NCBI GenBank assembly: GCA_963772225.1
Contig: CAVYWD010000008.1
Location: 372,001 to 436,000, forward strand
DNA length: 64,000 nt
From: CAVYWD01 sp963772225
GTDB lineage: Bacteria; Myxococcota; Myxococcia; Myxococcales; UBA5297
Reading direction: 5' to 3'
The notes under the pieces are model-generated. The model did no database searches. It was not told the DNA's origin and saw only the letters and a list, made by a program, of their open reading frames with translations. Positions 53,410 to 62,672 of this stretch are shown one piece after another. The position numbers and the translations under genes are program-made. Each line of letters opens with the position of its first letter. The stretch's first letter is position 1.

Positions 53410-56400
53410 ATGGCCGACAACAAGAGCGCAGAGGAAATAGCCCAAGCAGCGGCCGACGCCGCGCTGAAAGATCCGCCAACGCCTGACCAGGTGTGGATCT
53501 ATCCTTTCGATCTTCCTCCTCCGCCGCCGGCGCAGGGCGGCTCGCGCTTCGCCATCCGCAGACATCCGATGACCCACGAGCCTCAATTCCACAACGGCGT
53601 GGACTGGGCCATGATCGAAGGAACGCCGCTTCTGGCCGTCGCCAAAGGCAAGGTCGAGAGTGTGCTTCAGCCCAGTCAGAGCCACGGAGGCGGCCTGAGC
53701 GTCGTCCTCCAATTTTCCGACGGGTACAGGGCGACTTACTGCCACATGAGCGCCGTACACGTCACGGCGGGCCAAGCAGTTCAGCCGCGAGAAGTGCTCG
53801 GGCTCTCTGGGGGGCGGGCGAACGATCCGAACGCGGGACTATCCACCGCCCCTCACCTGCACTTCGGCGTCAGCTATAAGGGCCCATGGACGGATCCGGA
53901 GCAGGTTTACAAGCTATGTCTCGGGTCCCTGAAGTATGTCTGCCCGCTGGATGTGGCGGGGATGCCGCCCAACCTTTGGAAGCACTACGCCAACAACGAG
54001 GGCGCGGAGAACGGCGTCGGCGGCTACTTCGCCATCGGGCTGCGGCGCAACTTCCACGGCGGCGTCCACCTCTTTCCCGCGGAGACCCCCGCCGACGGCA
54101 CTCCCGTTCGCGCGCTGGCCGCCGGCTACATCGTCGCTGCCCGCCTCCCCGGCACCGGCAGCAAGGGGCTCGACCCGGCCGCGTTGAAGAACATCGGCAG
54201 CTGGCCCGGCTTCGTCATCGTGCGCCACCAGCTCCGCGAGGTGAAGCCGGACCCGAACGCCGCGTGCCGCTCGGGGTACTTCTACAGCCTCTATATGCAC
54301 CTCAAACCGCCCAAGCTCTCCGCTTCGCCGCCGGCGAGCGGAGGAGCGCCGGCGGCGCTCACCGCCATCGACACGAGCGACCCGTACTTCAAAAACGTGC
54401 CGTGGTTTCGGAGCCTGGCCGAGCGCCGATTCGGCGCTTTCGTCAATGTCCTCCAGGAGCTGCCTGCGGACAAGAAGGCCATCCCTCCAGCGCCGGGGAG
54501 AATGGCGTGGGCGGCCGAGGAGGTCGTCAAGGACCAGAACGGCAAGCCCACGAAATCGAAGTACAAGGTCCTGGGCGATTTGAAAGAGATCGAAGTCGAG
54601 GTCGCCGCGCCCAGCGGCGCTGCCGCCCATGGAGCGCCTCCGGCTTCGGCGCCCGGAACCCTGCGCTGGCTCCACAAACCGTCTCCCGTCAATATTCAAA
54701 AAGTGACCGGTGCGCTGGCCTCCGGATTGGTCGTCACCTTCGGCGAGCCCGTCTTGCCGGTCAGCGCCGGCGAGACGCTCGGCTTCATCGCGCCCTGCCC
54801 CCAGGCGATGGGCGGAACGCCGACGCGGCTGAGCTGCGACCTCAAGAATGCGGCCGGAGTCGCGGTACCCACTATCGTGACCATGGAGTCCGGGTTTCTG
54901 CACTGGCAGGTCTTCGCCTCGGCGAGCGACCCGCGCCCCAACGGCATCGAGCTGCTGCTCGAGCTCGCCCAGAACATCGCTCAGGGCGTCTCGAGCGACC
55001 CCAGCCTGCCGACGCCAACGGCGCCGACCTTGGTGAAGATCGCCGACGATGGCGACGACAACTTCATCGAGCTTGAAGAGATGACCGGTAAGCTCACGCC
55101 CGCGCTGCCGGAGAAGGACCGCCAGGGCTTCGAAGCGGCGTTTAAAGACCTCCCGAATACGCCGGGGAATGCCGACCGGTACGCTCGCTCCATCGTCGAG
55201 ATGCTCGACTCGAGCACCTCGTTTTCCCCTCGGCCGGACAGGGTCGACTGGGAGACCGGGTGCAAGTTCAAGGTTCCCGTCCTGCTCCAGCTCGAAGAGC
55301 AATTGCTGATGCCGCCGGATCAAAATTCGCTCGCGAACGGGAAATACGCGCTTCAGTTCGAGTTCGAGCGAGCCGTGGGAGAGGCGGGCGGGGCTGGAGC
55401 CCGAGCCCCGCTCGTGTGCGACGGCCGGTGCGACCGCGCGGCGTGCACGGGAGAGGCGGGGAGTGGCGCGGGCAAGCCCTGTAAGCCCAAGCCTTTTGAA
55501 ATCGACGCGAGCCTCTACAACTCGCGCCGAGACGCCCGAAAACGCCTCGTCACCTTCACTCTCATGGTACCGGCCAAGGCCGACCGAATGCGGGTGAACC
55601 TTTCGGGTGGCATCGTCGGCATGGCAGGGGCGCCGGTGAAGGGCGCCGAGCTGATGCTGCTGTCCGATGCCGTCAAGGAGCGCTGGCGCAACACCAAGAT
55701 CCGTCACATCAACGAATGGTCGATTCAGAGCATCACCAAGGTCCTAGAAAAGCTCAAGGCGCACTTCAACATCGCACCGGAAGCGAGGGAGGTCGCCTGG
55801 TGCGACCCCGACAAGGAGGCGGCCGTCGGCCGCGTCGTCCTCGAGGCGGCCCCGAGCGGAATCCGCGAGCGAGCCGAGCGGGCGGTGCGCGCGCATTTCG
55901 CCCCTGACAGCGGGGCGCTGCTTCCGTACGACGGGAAGATCGACGACCTGCACCCGGTCACCGCCACCTGGCTCCTCAACCTCCTGGACAAGCAGAAGAA
56001 GGCGCTGGTGGTGGATACGTGGAAAGCCGAGGCATTCGGGAAAGAGGATGCCGCGCCGCTGGCCGTTGGCTGGGTCGCCGACGTGCGCCATCCGAAGCCG
56101 CTGGTGGGCGGGTACGTCTACGCGGTCGCCGTCGACGATGACTACGGCTACGACACTTCGTTGAAGGTGAAAATCCTGGCCAAGGGGCCAATGACCCTGG
56201 AGCTCGCGTTGACCCGGTACGAGAGCGCCGGGGTCGCTGTGCTGCCGGTGGATATCTGCTTCTGGGGCGATTGGACGATCGAGACCGAGCCGGCCGCCAA
56301 GAAGGACAACCTGTTTGGCGCGACGAAGCTGAGCATTCCAGCGCTCGAGTTCGATACCTTTTCGCAGGCGGAGACGGATCTCAATGTCATCGGAAAGACT

Positions 56401-58404
56401 GGCGACGCGGGCCTGAGCTGGATCGTCAAGGTCAAACGTCCCGTGCGCGCAGTGTACGGCGTCGTCTCGATGCAGACTCGCAGGCCGGGTGAAGCCTGGC
56501 CGTCGCAGGCGGCGCGCGAAGCTGTCATGGTGCCGGCGACCGCTGTCGCCAGCCTGCCGGTTGTGGAGGGCGAGGGCGAGGCCGTGCCCAAAGAGGCTGA
56601 TCTCTTTGTCCAGAAAGACGGATTCATCCTCGGCCTCGACCCGGCGAAGAAGAAGACCGACGCCAAGGTTTCGGAGGGGCTTGCCTTCAGCGAATACAAG
56701 AAGGCGGCGACCGATTTCAAGATCGCCTTCTCACTCCTTGAGGCGCTGCTCGCGGTGCGCAAGAAGACCGACAAGCTCACCGTGGAGAGCATCGCGCTCG
56801 ACGGCCTGAGCCTGCGCGTCCGACCCCAGAATGCCAAGGCGCAAGTGAACGCCGCGTCGACGATCCTGACCCTCCTCGGAGTCGCCGTGGAGATAGCCAA
56901 GAGCATGCCGGGGCTCATGGTCTTGCCCGAGAATGACGCCTTGGGGCACGTCAAGCTTGCTTTCAACCTGAGCACTGCCGCGCACGTCGAGGCATGCTCC
57001 ATCCTAAAGGACAAGTCCAAGGCTCTGGTTCCCGATGCCAGCGGTCTCTTCGTTCTCGACGTCAAGGAGTCCCTCATCGCCAGCTTCCCGGTGAGCGAGC
57101 TTCGCTCGGCCTACCAGGCCAGCAACCCATTTCGCTTGAGCCTCGCGCTCGCCAAGGCGCTCCACTGTCTGCGCCAGCAGCTCAAGTCGATTTCGCTGAC
57201 CTACCTTTCGCTGGATGGCATGTCGTGCCGAGTCAGCAATTCTGTGGAGCAGGCTAAAGACCTGGCCAAGCAGAGCGGGCTGTTCTTGGTGGTGGAAATA
57301 GAGAACAAAGAGCTTTGCCTCACTGTGAATCCTGAACCCGAGCGGTTCCTCGCGCTCAAGTTTGACCCGGCGCCGATGCTCCGGAACCTGATGATGCGGG
57401 ATGACCTTCCCTCAGGCGCTCAGCTCCAGTATCGGTTCCTCTTTGAGACCGTCAATGGCCTTCATTATCTTTGGAAGCGCAGCGAGGGGGGATGGCCCCT
57501 CGATATGAAGGAGCTGGCTTCGAAGCACTTCGATGAGCTGGTCAAGCGGGGTGGACGTCGGCTAACTTTCGGGCCATCGGTACCGGCTTCAAAGATGTTC
57601 TCCAAGCTCGCCTTTAAGGAATCTACTCTCACCTGGACCACCAAGAAAGGCGTACCTTGCATCGTAGTCGAGAGCGAGGTCATCGGAGAGTTGGAGTACT
57701 GGAAAAGCTTCAGGATCAAGATTACCCGGACGGGCGGCTCGGGAGGTATGGTCGACGTCAAAGGTGCAGGGGCCTTGCCGCCTCCGGCTGGACCTTCAGT
57801 GGCAATTTCATTTCCGATTCCGGTCATCGACAACGACAAAGCGTTTCAGGGCGAGCTTGTCGTCAGGATTGAAGCAGTGGCGATTGTCGCCGGGGCAACT
57901 CCGCCCCTGCCAGTTCAGGCTGCGTTCAATTGCAGGCCACGATGGGAGACATCGCAGCTAACGATTGATGGATCCTCGCCGACCGAGATCAAGGTCAGTT
58001 GCAGGGCAATCGCGATGGAGGTTCCCGAGATGACCAACGGCCATGCAACGCCTGCGAAGACCACCCGCGAGTTCGTGTTGAAACTCGTCGAGCTCCAGTC
58101 GCCTCCCGCGCCGCCGGATCCACCGCAAGTTCCGGTTCCGGGGTATCGAGCGGCTCCGACGCCCCGGAGGCCGAGGCCCCTGCCAACCGTGCTTTATGCA
58201 AATACATCGGAGCGCGGTTTCGGGTATCTGGATGGCGACGGCATCTTCGTGGCGCGAATACCTCGCGTTCCCTCGCGCGGGAGTATCCATTTGGCAGATG
58301 GGGCCGTGTATAAGCTGAGCTTGGAACGACCGAATCAATCGAAAGTGCGCGGGCTCCTTCCCGAGCCCGAGGCGCCGAGCGCCATATTTCCGATAAAGGA
58401 ATAG
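53410..58404 (+). CDS. giant M23 metallopeptidase-domain protein (1,664 aa), putative wall-degrading effector
   Basis: No signal peptide. An intact M23 peptidase domain is near the N-terminus: HNGVDW (61-66), YCHMS (120-124) and HLHFGV (149-154), all expected zinc ligands present. A second M23-like domain follows with HGGVHL (216-221), GFVIVRHQL and FYSLYMHL (291-298); this one matches the altered domain of the island protein at 36258. The remainder has two related segments of unknown fold (about TVESIALDGLSLRV and TYLSLDGMSCRV). The C-terminal part is beta-rich and proline-rich. It starts a four-gene set with no terminator between genes; absence of a signal peptide suggests delivery by a contact-dependent system. 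GC is lower towards its 3' third. Confidence 0.75.
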   Translation: MADNKSAEEIAQAAADAALKDPPTPDQVWIYPFDLPPPPPAQGGSRFAIRRHPMTHEPQFHNGVDWAMIEGTPLLAVAKGKVESVLQPSQSHGGGLSVVLQFSDGYRATYCHMSAVHVTAGQAVQPREVLGLSGGRANDPNAGLSTAPHLHFGVSYKGPWTDPEQVYKLCLGSLKYVCPLDVAGMPPNLWKHYANNEGAENGVGGYFAIGLRRNFHGGVHLFPAETPADGTPVRALAAGYIVAARLPGTGSKGLDPAALKNIGSWPGFVIVRHQLREVKPDPNAACRSGYFYSLYMHLKPPKLSASPPASGGAPAALTAIDTSDPYFKNVPWFRSLAERRFGAFVNVLQELPADKKAIPPAPGRMAWAAEEVVKDQNGKPTKSKYKVLGDLKEIEVEVAAPSGAAAHGAPPASAPGTLRWLHKPSPVNIQKVTGALASGLVVTFGEPVLPVSAGETLGFIAPCPQAMGGTPTRLSCDLKNAAGVAVPTIVTMESGFLHWQVFASASDPRPNGIELLLELAQNIAQGVSSDPSLPTPTAPTLVKIADDGDDNFIELEEMTGKLTPALPEKDRQGFEAAFKDLPNTPGNADRYARSIVEMLDSSTSFSPRPDRVDWETGCKFKVPVLLQLEEQLLMPPDQNSLANGKYALQFEFERAVGEAGGAGARAPLVCDGRCDRAACTGEAGSGAGKPCKPKPFEIDASLYNSRRDARKRLVTFTLMVPAKADRMRVNLSGGIVGMAGAPVKGAELMLLSDAVKERWRNTKIRHINEWSIQSITKVLEKLKAHFNIAPEAREVAWCDPDKEAAVGRVVLEAAPSGIRERAERAVRAHFAPDSGALLPYDGKIDDLHPVTATWLLNLLDKQKKALVVDTWKAEAFGKEDAAPLAVGWVADVRHPKPLVGGYVYAVAVDDDYGYDTSLKVKILAKGPMTLELALTRYESAGVAVLPVDICFWGDWTIETEPAAKKDNLFGATKLSIPALEFDTFSQAETDLNVIGKTGDAGLSWIVKVKRPVRAVYGVVSMQTRRPGEAWPSQAAREAVMVPATAVASLPVVEGEGEAVPKEADLFVQKDGFILGLDPAKKKTDAKVSEGLAFSEYKKAATDFKIAFSLLEALLAVRKKTDKLTVESIALDGLSLRVRPQNAKAQVNAASTILTLLGVAVEIAKSMPGLMVLPENDALGHVKLAFNLSTAAHVEACSILKDKSKALVPDASGLFVLDVKESLIASFPVSELRSAYQASNPFRLSLALAKALHCLRQQLKSISLTYLSLDGMSCRVSNSVEQAKDLAKQSGLFLVVEIENKELCLTVNPEPERFLALKFDPAPMLRNLMMRDDLPSGAQLQYRFLFETVNGLHYLWKRSEGGWPLDMKELASKHFDELVKRGGRRLTFGPSVPASKMFSKLAFKESTLTWTTKKGVPCIVVESEVIGELEYWKSFRIKITRTGGSGGMVDVKGAGALPPPAGPSVAISFPIPVIDNDKAFQGELVVRIEAVAIVAGATPPLPVQAAFNCRPRWETSQLTIDGSSPTEIKVSCRAIAMEVPEMTNGHATPAKTTREFVLKLVELQSPPAPPDPPQVPVPGYRAAPTPRRPRPLPTVLYANTSERGFGYLDGDGIFVARIPRVPSRGSIHLADGAVYKLSLERPNQSKVRGLLPEPEAPSAIFPIKE

Positions 58405-58409
58405 CCGAA

Positions 58410-59375
58410 ATGAGACTCAGCAGAGAGAATTACGTCTCGCTTGCGGAGGTGCGCAGGCGAAGGTGTGGCTTGCGAGTGGCCGAGTCGCTCGTGGCTCGGT
58501 GCCTATTGGCCGCCCTCGTTAGCCTTCCGGCAACGGTCGCAGCGGCGAACGGCTCTTCCGGGGCTGGCGGTGAGAGCTCGATTGCCGTTGTGCTGCGGGC
58601 CTGCGCCGATGCAGACTGTGCGCGCCGCGCCACTGAAGAGTATAAAATCGATCCAAGTGAGTTCCTAGCCCTTGCCGACGGGTATCCGCGCACCTTAACT
58701 TCCGCGGAAGCTCCAGATCTCGGCGCCGGTGTCTTCCTGGTGACGCTCGGGGTGTGTAGAAGCGACCCGAAGCTGTCGCTCACGGAAAAGGCCCACTACC
58801 CTGAAATAGCCAGTCGGAGGGTAAAGGTTCCCGCGGCAGCCAACGAATGTGTCGCTCGAAAGAGGGCGGCCGGCGGCCCTTTGCGTAAGGATCCTCGCTT
58901 TCGCCTCGTGTGCGGCTACGAGTGCAATGTGGATCTTCTGAATACCAGCGAGGGCCGAACGTCGGTGCTCAGCGTCAATAGCGAGACGGCGGATCGCATG
59001 TGGGTGGCAGACAACGGTCCTTTGCTCGAGCTCACCTGGAACTGCGGCACCTCCTGCAATGGAACGTACTTCGTCGACCCCGTCATCGGGTGGGCGTCGC
59101 CCGCCTTTTCGAGTGTCCTCGCTGCCGACACCGCGAAGCGGATTCTCGTGCGAATCAATGATGATGGACAGGGGCTGCTGGTGCGGCCGATTTTTGATTA
59201 CCGCCTGCGACCAGCGTTCGTCATAAAATTGCACTGGGGGACGGATGCTGCCACGTCCGTCGAGAGTTGCAAATTCCTGCCGGGCAACAAGCTGCGGGTC
59301 TACTACTTCAACGGTCGGCTGGGAAAGCGAATCCGCGAGATCGTCGACCTCCCGCCCGACCCGCCTGCCAAATAG
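58410..59375 (+). CDS. secreted protein of unknown function, candidate immunity partner
   Basis: A 321-residue protein starting 5 bases after the M23 gene. A signal sequence is visible, ARCLLAALVSLPATVAA, though preceded by a long charged N-terminus, so the true start may be a later codon. The mature part has about ten cysteines, several in pairs (LRACADADCARRA; LVCGYECNVDLLN; LTWNCGTSCNGTYF), suggesting an oxidised periplasmic fold. Between two wall-hydrolase genes, exported, and of no known family, it could protect the producer's own wall; this is an inference from position. Confidence 0.6.
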   Translation: MRLSRENYVSLAEVRRRRCGLRVAESLVARCLLAALVSLPATVAAANGSSGAGGESSIAVVLRACADADCARRATEEYKIDPSEFLALADGYPRTLTSAEAPDLGAGVFLVTLGVCRSDPKLSLTEKAHYPEIASRRVKVPAAANECVARKRAAGGPLRKDPRFRLVCGYECNVDLLNTSEGRTSVLSVNSETADRMWVADNGPLLELTWNCGTSCNGTYFVDPVIGWASPAFSSVLAADTAKRILVRINDDGQGLLVRPIFDYRLRPAFVIKLHWGTDAATSVESCKFLPGNKLRVYYFNGRLGKRIREIVDLPPDPPAK

Positions 59376-59413
59376 GGCGCTTCCGTCGCGGCATGCTCAA
59401 AGAAGGGTAATGC

Positions 59414-61558
59414 ATGAGCGAACCTGATCCGTCAGTTCCCGTGTTCGACCTGGGCTTCTACGGAGCCTTGCGGCTCCTGGTCGGCCCCAAAGTGCAACTC
59501 CATCCCAACCTCACTGACGCGGTCTCCGTCAAGACCTTGAGGATGAGCCCCCTCCCGTTGAAGGGGACCTGCGTGAACTTGACCGAGCCCGTTTTGTGCA
59601 AGGTCGAATGGATCGTCTCCACGGAGTTGCTGGGAGGCGACGCTTCCGAGCTCAGGGTCAAGCACCCGCGCCAGACCGTTATCGTTCCCAACGGCGGCAA
59701 CTACGAGGTGAAGGAGCGCACGGGCGATCCTGGCCACGAACGAGATTCGGACCTGGTGCTCGACGCCTTCGAGCTCGGCCTCCTGGGCACGGGGCGCCTT
59801 GGATATTCGCTCGAGCTCGAGATGATGGGAAAGCCATCGGTGACAGTGGAGCGGAAGGACTCGCGCATTTTCCTGGAGCTCGGAATCGACGTCGAAGTCG
59901 CGGTGGTCGATGCCCATCCCGAGAGCGGGACCCCTCCTGCGGGCGATGCCCCGGTCGATGCTGTCGCGCCAGCGCTTCTCGCTCCAACCCGTCTCCTGGC
60001 GAACAGCGCAGCGGAGCTGCTCCAGGTCGGCGCGGAGTTGGAGTTTAGGGTGCGCCCAGCCGAGGTGTTCGAAGGCCGCACGCTCGAGCTCTCCATTGCC
60101 GAATACGACCCCGCGACCAAGGAGGTGCTCGATGGCACCGCTACCGTCCACCGGTGGACGGGGTCGAGGGGCCGCAGCGAGGAAATCCGGTGGCGAGTCG
60201 GCATGGTCCGACAGAGCGAGGATCATCCGTTTGTGCTCGCCTCCTGCTACGGCGCCAAGGCCGGCGATACGCGCCACTTCGGCTGGTCGGTCTCGGTCTT
60301 TCGGCCCGGGCCGCCGCCAGCCGCTCCAGCAGCGGGCGCGCCGGCGGCGCCGGCGCAGGTCTCGCCGGCGGTCGCGCCCGATCACATTCACAGCTTTCCG
60401 CATCCTTTCTGCAAGGCGACACACCCAGGCCTCACCAGCCTCGAGATCGGCCTGGTCCAGAAGCCGGCGCTCAATTTGGACCCGGACAGCGCTGCGCACT
60501 CTCAGGCCGTCGAAGAGCTCGTGCTGGAAGGAAAGTTCGACGGCTTCGAGCCGCATCTCTGGTTCGACGTGGCCATCGAGCTGATGGCCAAGACCCGGGC
60601 CACCGTCCGTGGCCAGGAGGTCGAGAGGCTCTGCTCGCTTTCGAAGATCCTCGGCGAGATCGGGCGCAACGACGCCGTCGTGCGCGCCAAGCGGGTCGAG
60701 CTGGGCGTCTTTCGCGCAGCGCTCCTCCGATGGAGCGACTGCAAGGAAGCGCTCGCTGCCAAAGACCCCGATCTGAAAGTATTTGCGGTTGTCGAATTCG
60801 CGCCAGGGGGCGTCGGCGGCGAGGACCAGCCCGTCTTCTCGAGCGTGGCCGGCTACACAGCCAACCTCGAGTCGGCGCGACACGAAGACGGTTTCGCTCC
60901 CTTCAAAGCTGGGATGTTCGCGCCGCCGGACAGCGCGACCGGCGTGTGCTCGAAGCTGATCGATTTCAAGGGAGCCACCAGCAGCCTCGCGGGGACCGCC
61001 GCGGCAGTGCCGCCCGAGCAGCTGCCGGACTACAAGTGGTTTCTCGCCGCCGTCGCTGGAGAGGCCATGTCGTGCACCGACGGGTCGCTCCGCGGGGTGG
61101 CTCACACCATCATGAACCGCGTCAACTCCACGGCCCCCGAGTGGAAGGCTTGGACGACCGTCGAATTGGCTGTCAAGGCGCCATCGCAATTCGAGTCCTG
61201 TTTTGGCAAGCGGGCCGATGGGGTGCTTGGCCCCAATGAGCCCTTCAAACAAGCGCTCGCCTACTTCGAGCGCAGGTACGTCAAGAAGGACCCTCAGGCC
61301 GCCGAGAAAGATCCACGGCTCGCGCACATCGAGACGGTCGTCATGCCGGTGTTCCTGCGGCTGAACCCGCGCGACAACGGCCGCGGCGTGACGCACTTCT
61401 TCAGCCCAGCGCTGCAAGCAGCTCTCGGCCGTCCGCCGCCTGATTTCGCCTCCCATTATCCCGAGGTGACATCGCATTTCATCTCTTCCGGCGACGGTTC
61501 GGCCGGCACGGATTTTCGATTCTTCGCCATGAAGCTTCGGACAGGAGAAAGGCCATAA
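59414..61558 (+). CDS. putative cell wall hydrolase with C-terminal SleB-like domain
   Basis: A 714-residue protein without signal peptide. The first 300 residues are beta-rich and unrecognised, with an Ala/Pro linker near residue 300. The last 170 residues resemble SleB/CwlJ-type hydrolases (Hydrolase_2): WFLAAVAGEAMSCTDGSLRG (catalytic Glu position) with VAHTIMNRVNS, PSQFESCFG and the end VTHFFSPAL. These enzymes cut peptidoglycan glycan strands. It lies 38 bases after the secreted protein gene and ends at the ATG of the next gene. The match is by motif, so moderate confidence. Confidence 0.65.
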   Translation: MSEPDPSVPVFDLGFYGALRLLVGPKVQLHPNLTDAVSVKTLRMSPLPLKGTCVNLTEPVLCKVEWIVSTELLGGDASELRVKHPRQTVIVPNGGNYEVKERTGDPGHERDSDLVLDAFELGLLGTGRLGYSLELEMMGKPSVTVERKDSRIFLELGIDVEVAVVDAHPESGTPPAGDAPVDAVAPALLAPTRLLANSAAELLQVGAELEFRVRPAEVFEGRTLELSIAEYDPATKEVLDGTATVHRWTGSRGRSEEIRWRVGMVRQSEDHPFVLASCYGAKAGDTRHFGWSVSVFRPGPPPAAPAAGAPAAPAQVSPAVAPDHIHSFPHPFCKATHPGLTSLEIGLVQKPALNLDPDSAAHSQAVEELVLEGKFDGFEPHLWFDVAIELMAKTRATVRGQEVERLCSLSKILGEIGRNDAVVRAKRVELGVFRAALLRWSDCKEALAAKDPDLKVFAVVEFAPGGVGGEDQPVFSSVAGYTANLESARHEDGFAPFKAGMFAPPDSATGVCSKLIDFKGATSSLAGTAAAVPPEQLPDYKWFLAAVAGEAMSCTDGSLRGVAHTIMNRVNSTAPEWKAWTTVELAVKAPSQFESCFGKRADGVLGPNEPFKQALAYFERRYVKKDPQAAEKDPRLAHIETVVMPVFLRLNPRDNGRGVTHFFSPALQAALGRPPPDFASHYPEVTSHFISSGDGSAGTDFRFFAMKLRTGERP

Positions 61559-61804
61559 ATGAGCTCTGAGGCCCGGTGCGCGCGAGAGGTGCAACACGGC
61601 TTGCGCATCGGGGTCAGCGCGAAGGCCGTGGAGGACGAGCTCGGGCCCGCCGACGAGCGAAGGACGGATTCGAGCTCGGGCGACGAAACTCTCACGTATC
61701 TGCCCGCGCGCGACGCACCTGTCCCCTCAACGAACTCCGAAGTCGACTTCACCGTGCGCGCCGGCCGGGTCAGAAAGATTGTCTGGGAGCGCTCCCTCGA
61801 TTAG
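61559..61804 (+). CDS. small protein, BamE/SmpA-like pattern, candidate partner of the SleB-like protein
   Basis: An 81-residue protein whose ATG immediately follows the preceding stop codon (TAA ATG). It reads as one small alpha/beta domain: LRIGVSAKAVEDELGPADER, then ETLTYLPARDAP and VDFTVRAGRVRKIVWERSL, a pattern like the SmpA/OmlA-type inhibitor fold. No signal peptide is present, so if it neutralises the adjacent hydrolase it would act before export or as a chaperone. Function uncertain; its coupling to the hydrolase gene is the main clue. Confidence 0.55.
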   Translation: MSSEARCAREVQHGLRIGVSAKAVEDELGPADERRTDSSSGDETLTYLPARDAPVPSTNSEVDFTVRAGRVRKIVWERSLD

Positions 61805-61849
61805 ATGTGCACGGCCGCGGGCCGGCGCGGAGAAACGCGCCCCAGCAGC

Positions 61850-62480
61850 TCATAGCGCCGCGATTTGCGTGAAGAGCTCGTCGACCAGCGGCGCAAGCCC
61901 TGGCAAGTCCGGGCAGGGCGGGAGGCGCTCGCCGAGCTTGTATCGCCGTTCGTCGTCTCCGCTAAGAACCGCCACTTCGCGCGACTCAGGGTTGACGAGC
62001 CACACGGTCCCGACGCCCGCCTTCAAATACCAGAGCGCCTTGTCTCGGAGCGCGGTTTCGGCCTCGTCCTCGCCCGACACCTCGACCGCCAGGAACTGGA
62101 GGCACCCCCTGCAAGCGCCCGGAGGAGCGGCCCACCGCATCGCGACGCCAGATGGCCGCGTCCGCCGCCCGGACCGCCCCCAACAGGCGCATGCCGGCTT
62201 CGTTCGTTCCGAGAAGAAAACCCGGATGGGAACGAGTCCAAGCGCCCAGGGTGATAACGAGGTCGGTGACGGTGTACTGCTGGCGGTCGGCGCAGGGTGG
62301 CGTGTAGAGAAGCCTTCCGTCGACGAACTCGGCCCTCCCAGGAAGCCACGGCCAGGTCTCCAGCCGCTCCGGGACGAACCCCTCAGGCGGGCGCAGCTCG
62401 ATTGGGAAGCGCACCGCGCGCGGCAAGGGAACGGTCTCCTGGTACAAGTCGGCGAGGGTCATTGCGGAAAAGTGTGTCAC
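61850..62480 (-). pseudogene. Uma2 family (DUF820) endonuclease gene, frameshifted
   Basis: Two frames together give one Uma2 protein. The start (MTHFSAMTLADLYQETVPLP, 62480; or ATG 62462) carries FVDGRLLYTPP, VTDLVITLGAW and VRAADAAIWRRD. The second part continues one frame over with LQFLAVEVSGEDEAETALRDKALWYLKAGVGTVWLVNP and ends at 61850. The switch falls near 62105-62115 in a run of five G on the minus strand; removing one G joins the parts as LQGVLQFLAVEVS. The catalytic Glu/Lys pattern (EVSGEDE...K) is present, so the gene may be intact in reality. Confidence 0.72.
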
Positions 62481-62672
62481 CGCCGCAGCGCCGTAAACGA
62501 GGCACGACTCCGAATCGGAACGCCCCCTTTTCGACCGCGGCCGCCGGCCGGCTCGCGCGCCGATCGGCCGGGCATCTCATCTCCCGTTGGCGGTCTGCTC
62601 GAGCCGCCCGTAACATGCGCCCTTTCCCGTGTTCACCAGGGGCGGGCGGGCCGGGCACAAGGAGTCCACCAC

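Noticed and set aside
59432..61597. Minus-strand frame of 721 codons
   Set aside because: Antisense to the SleB-like protein gene; codon pattern and motifs favour the plus strand.
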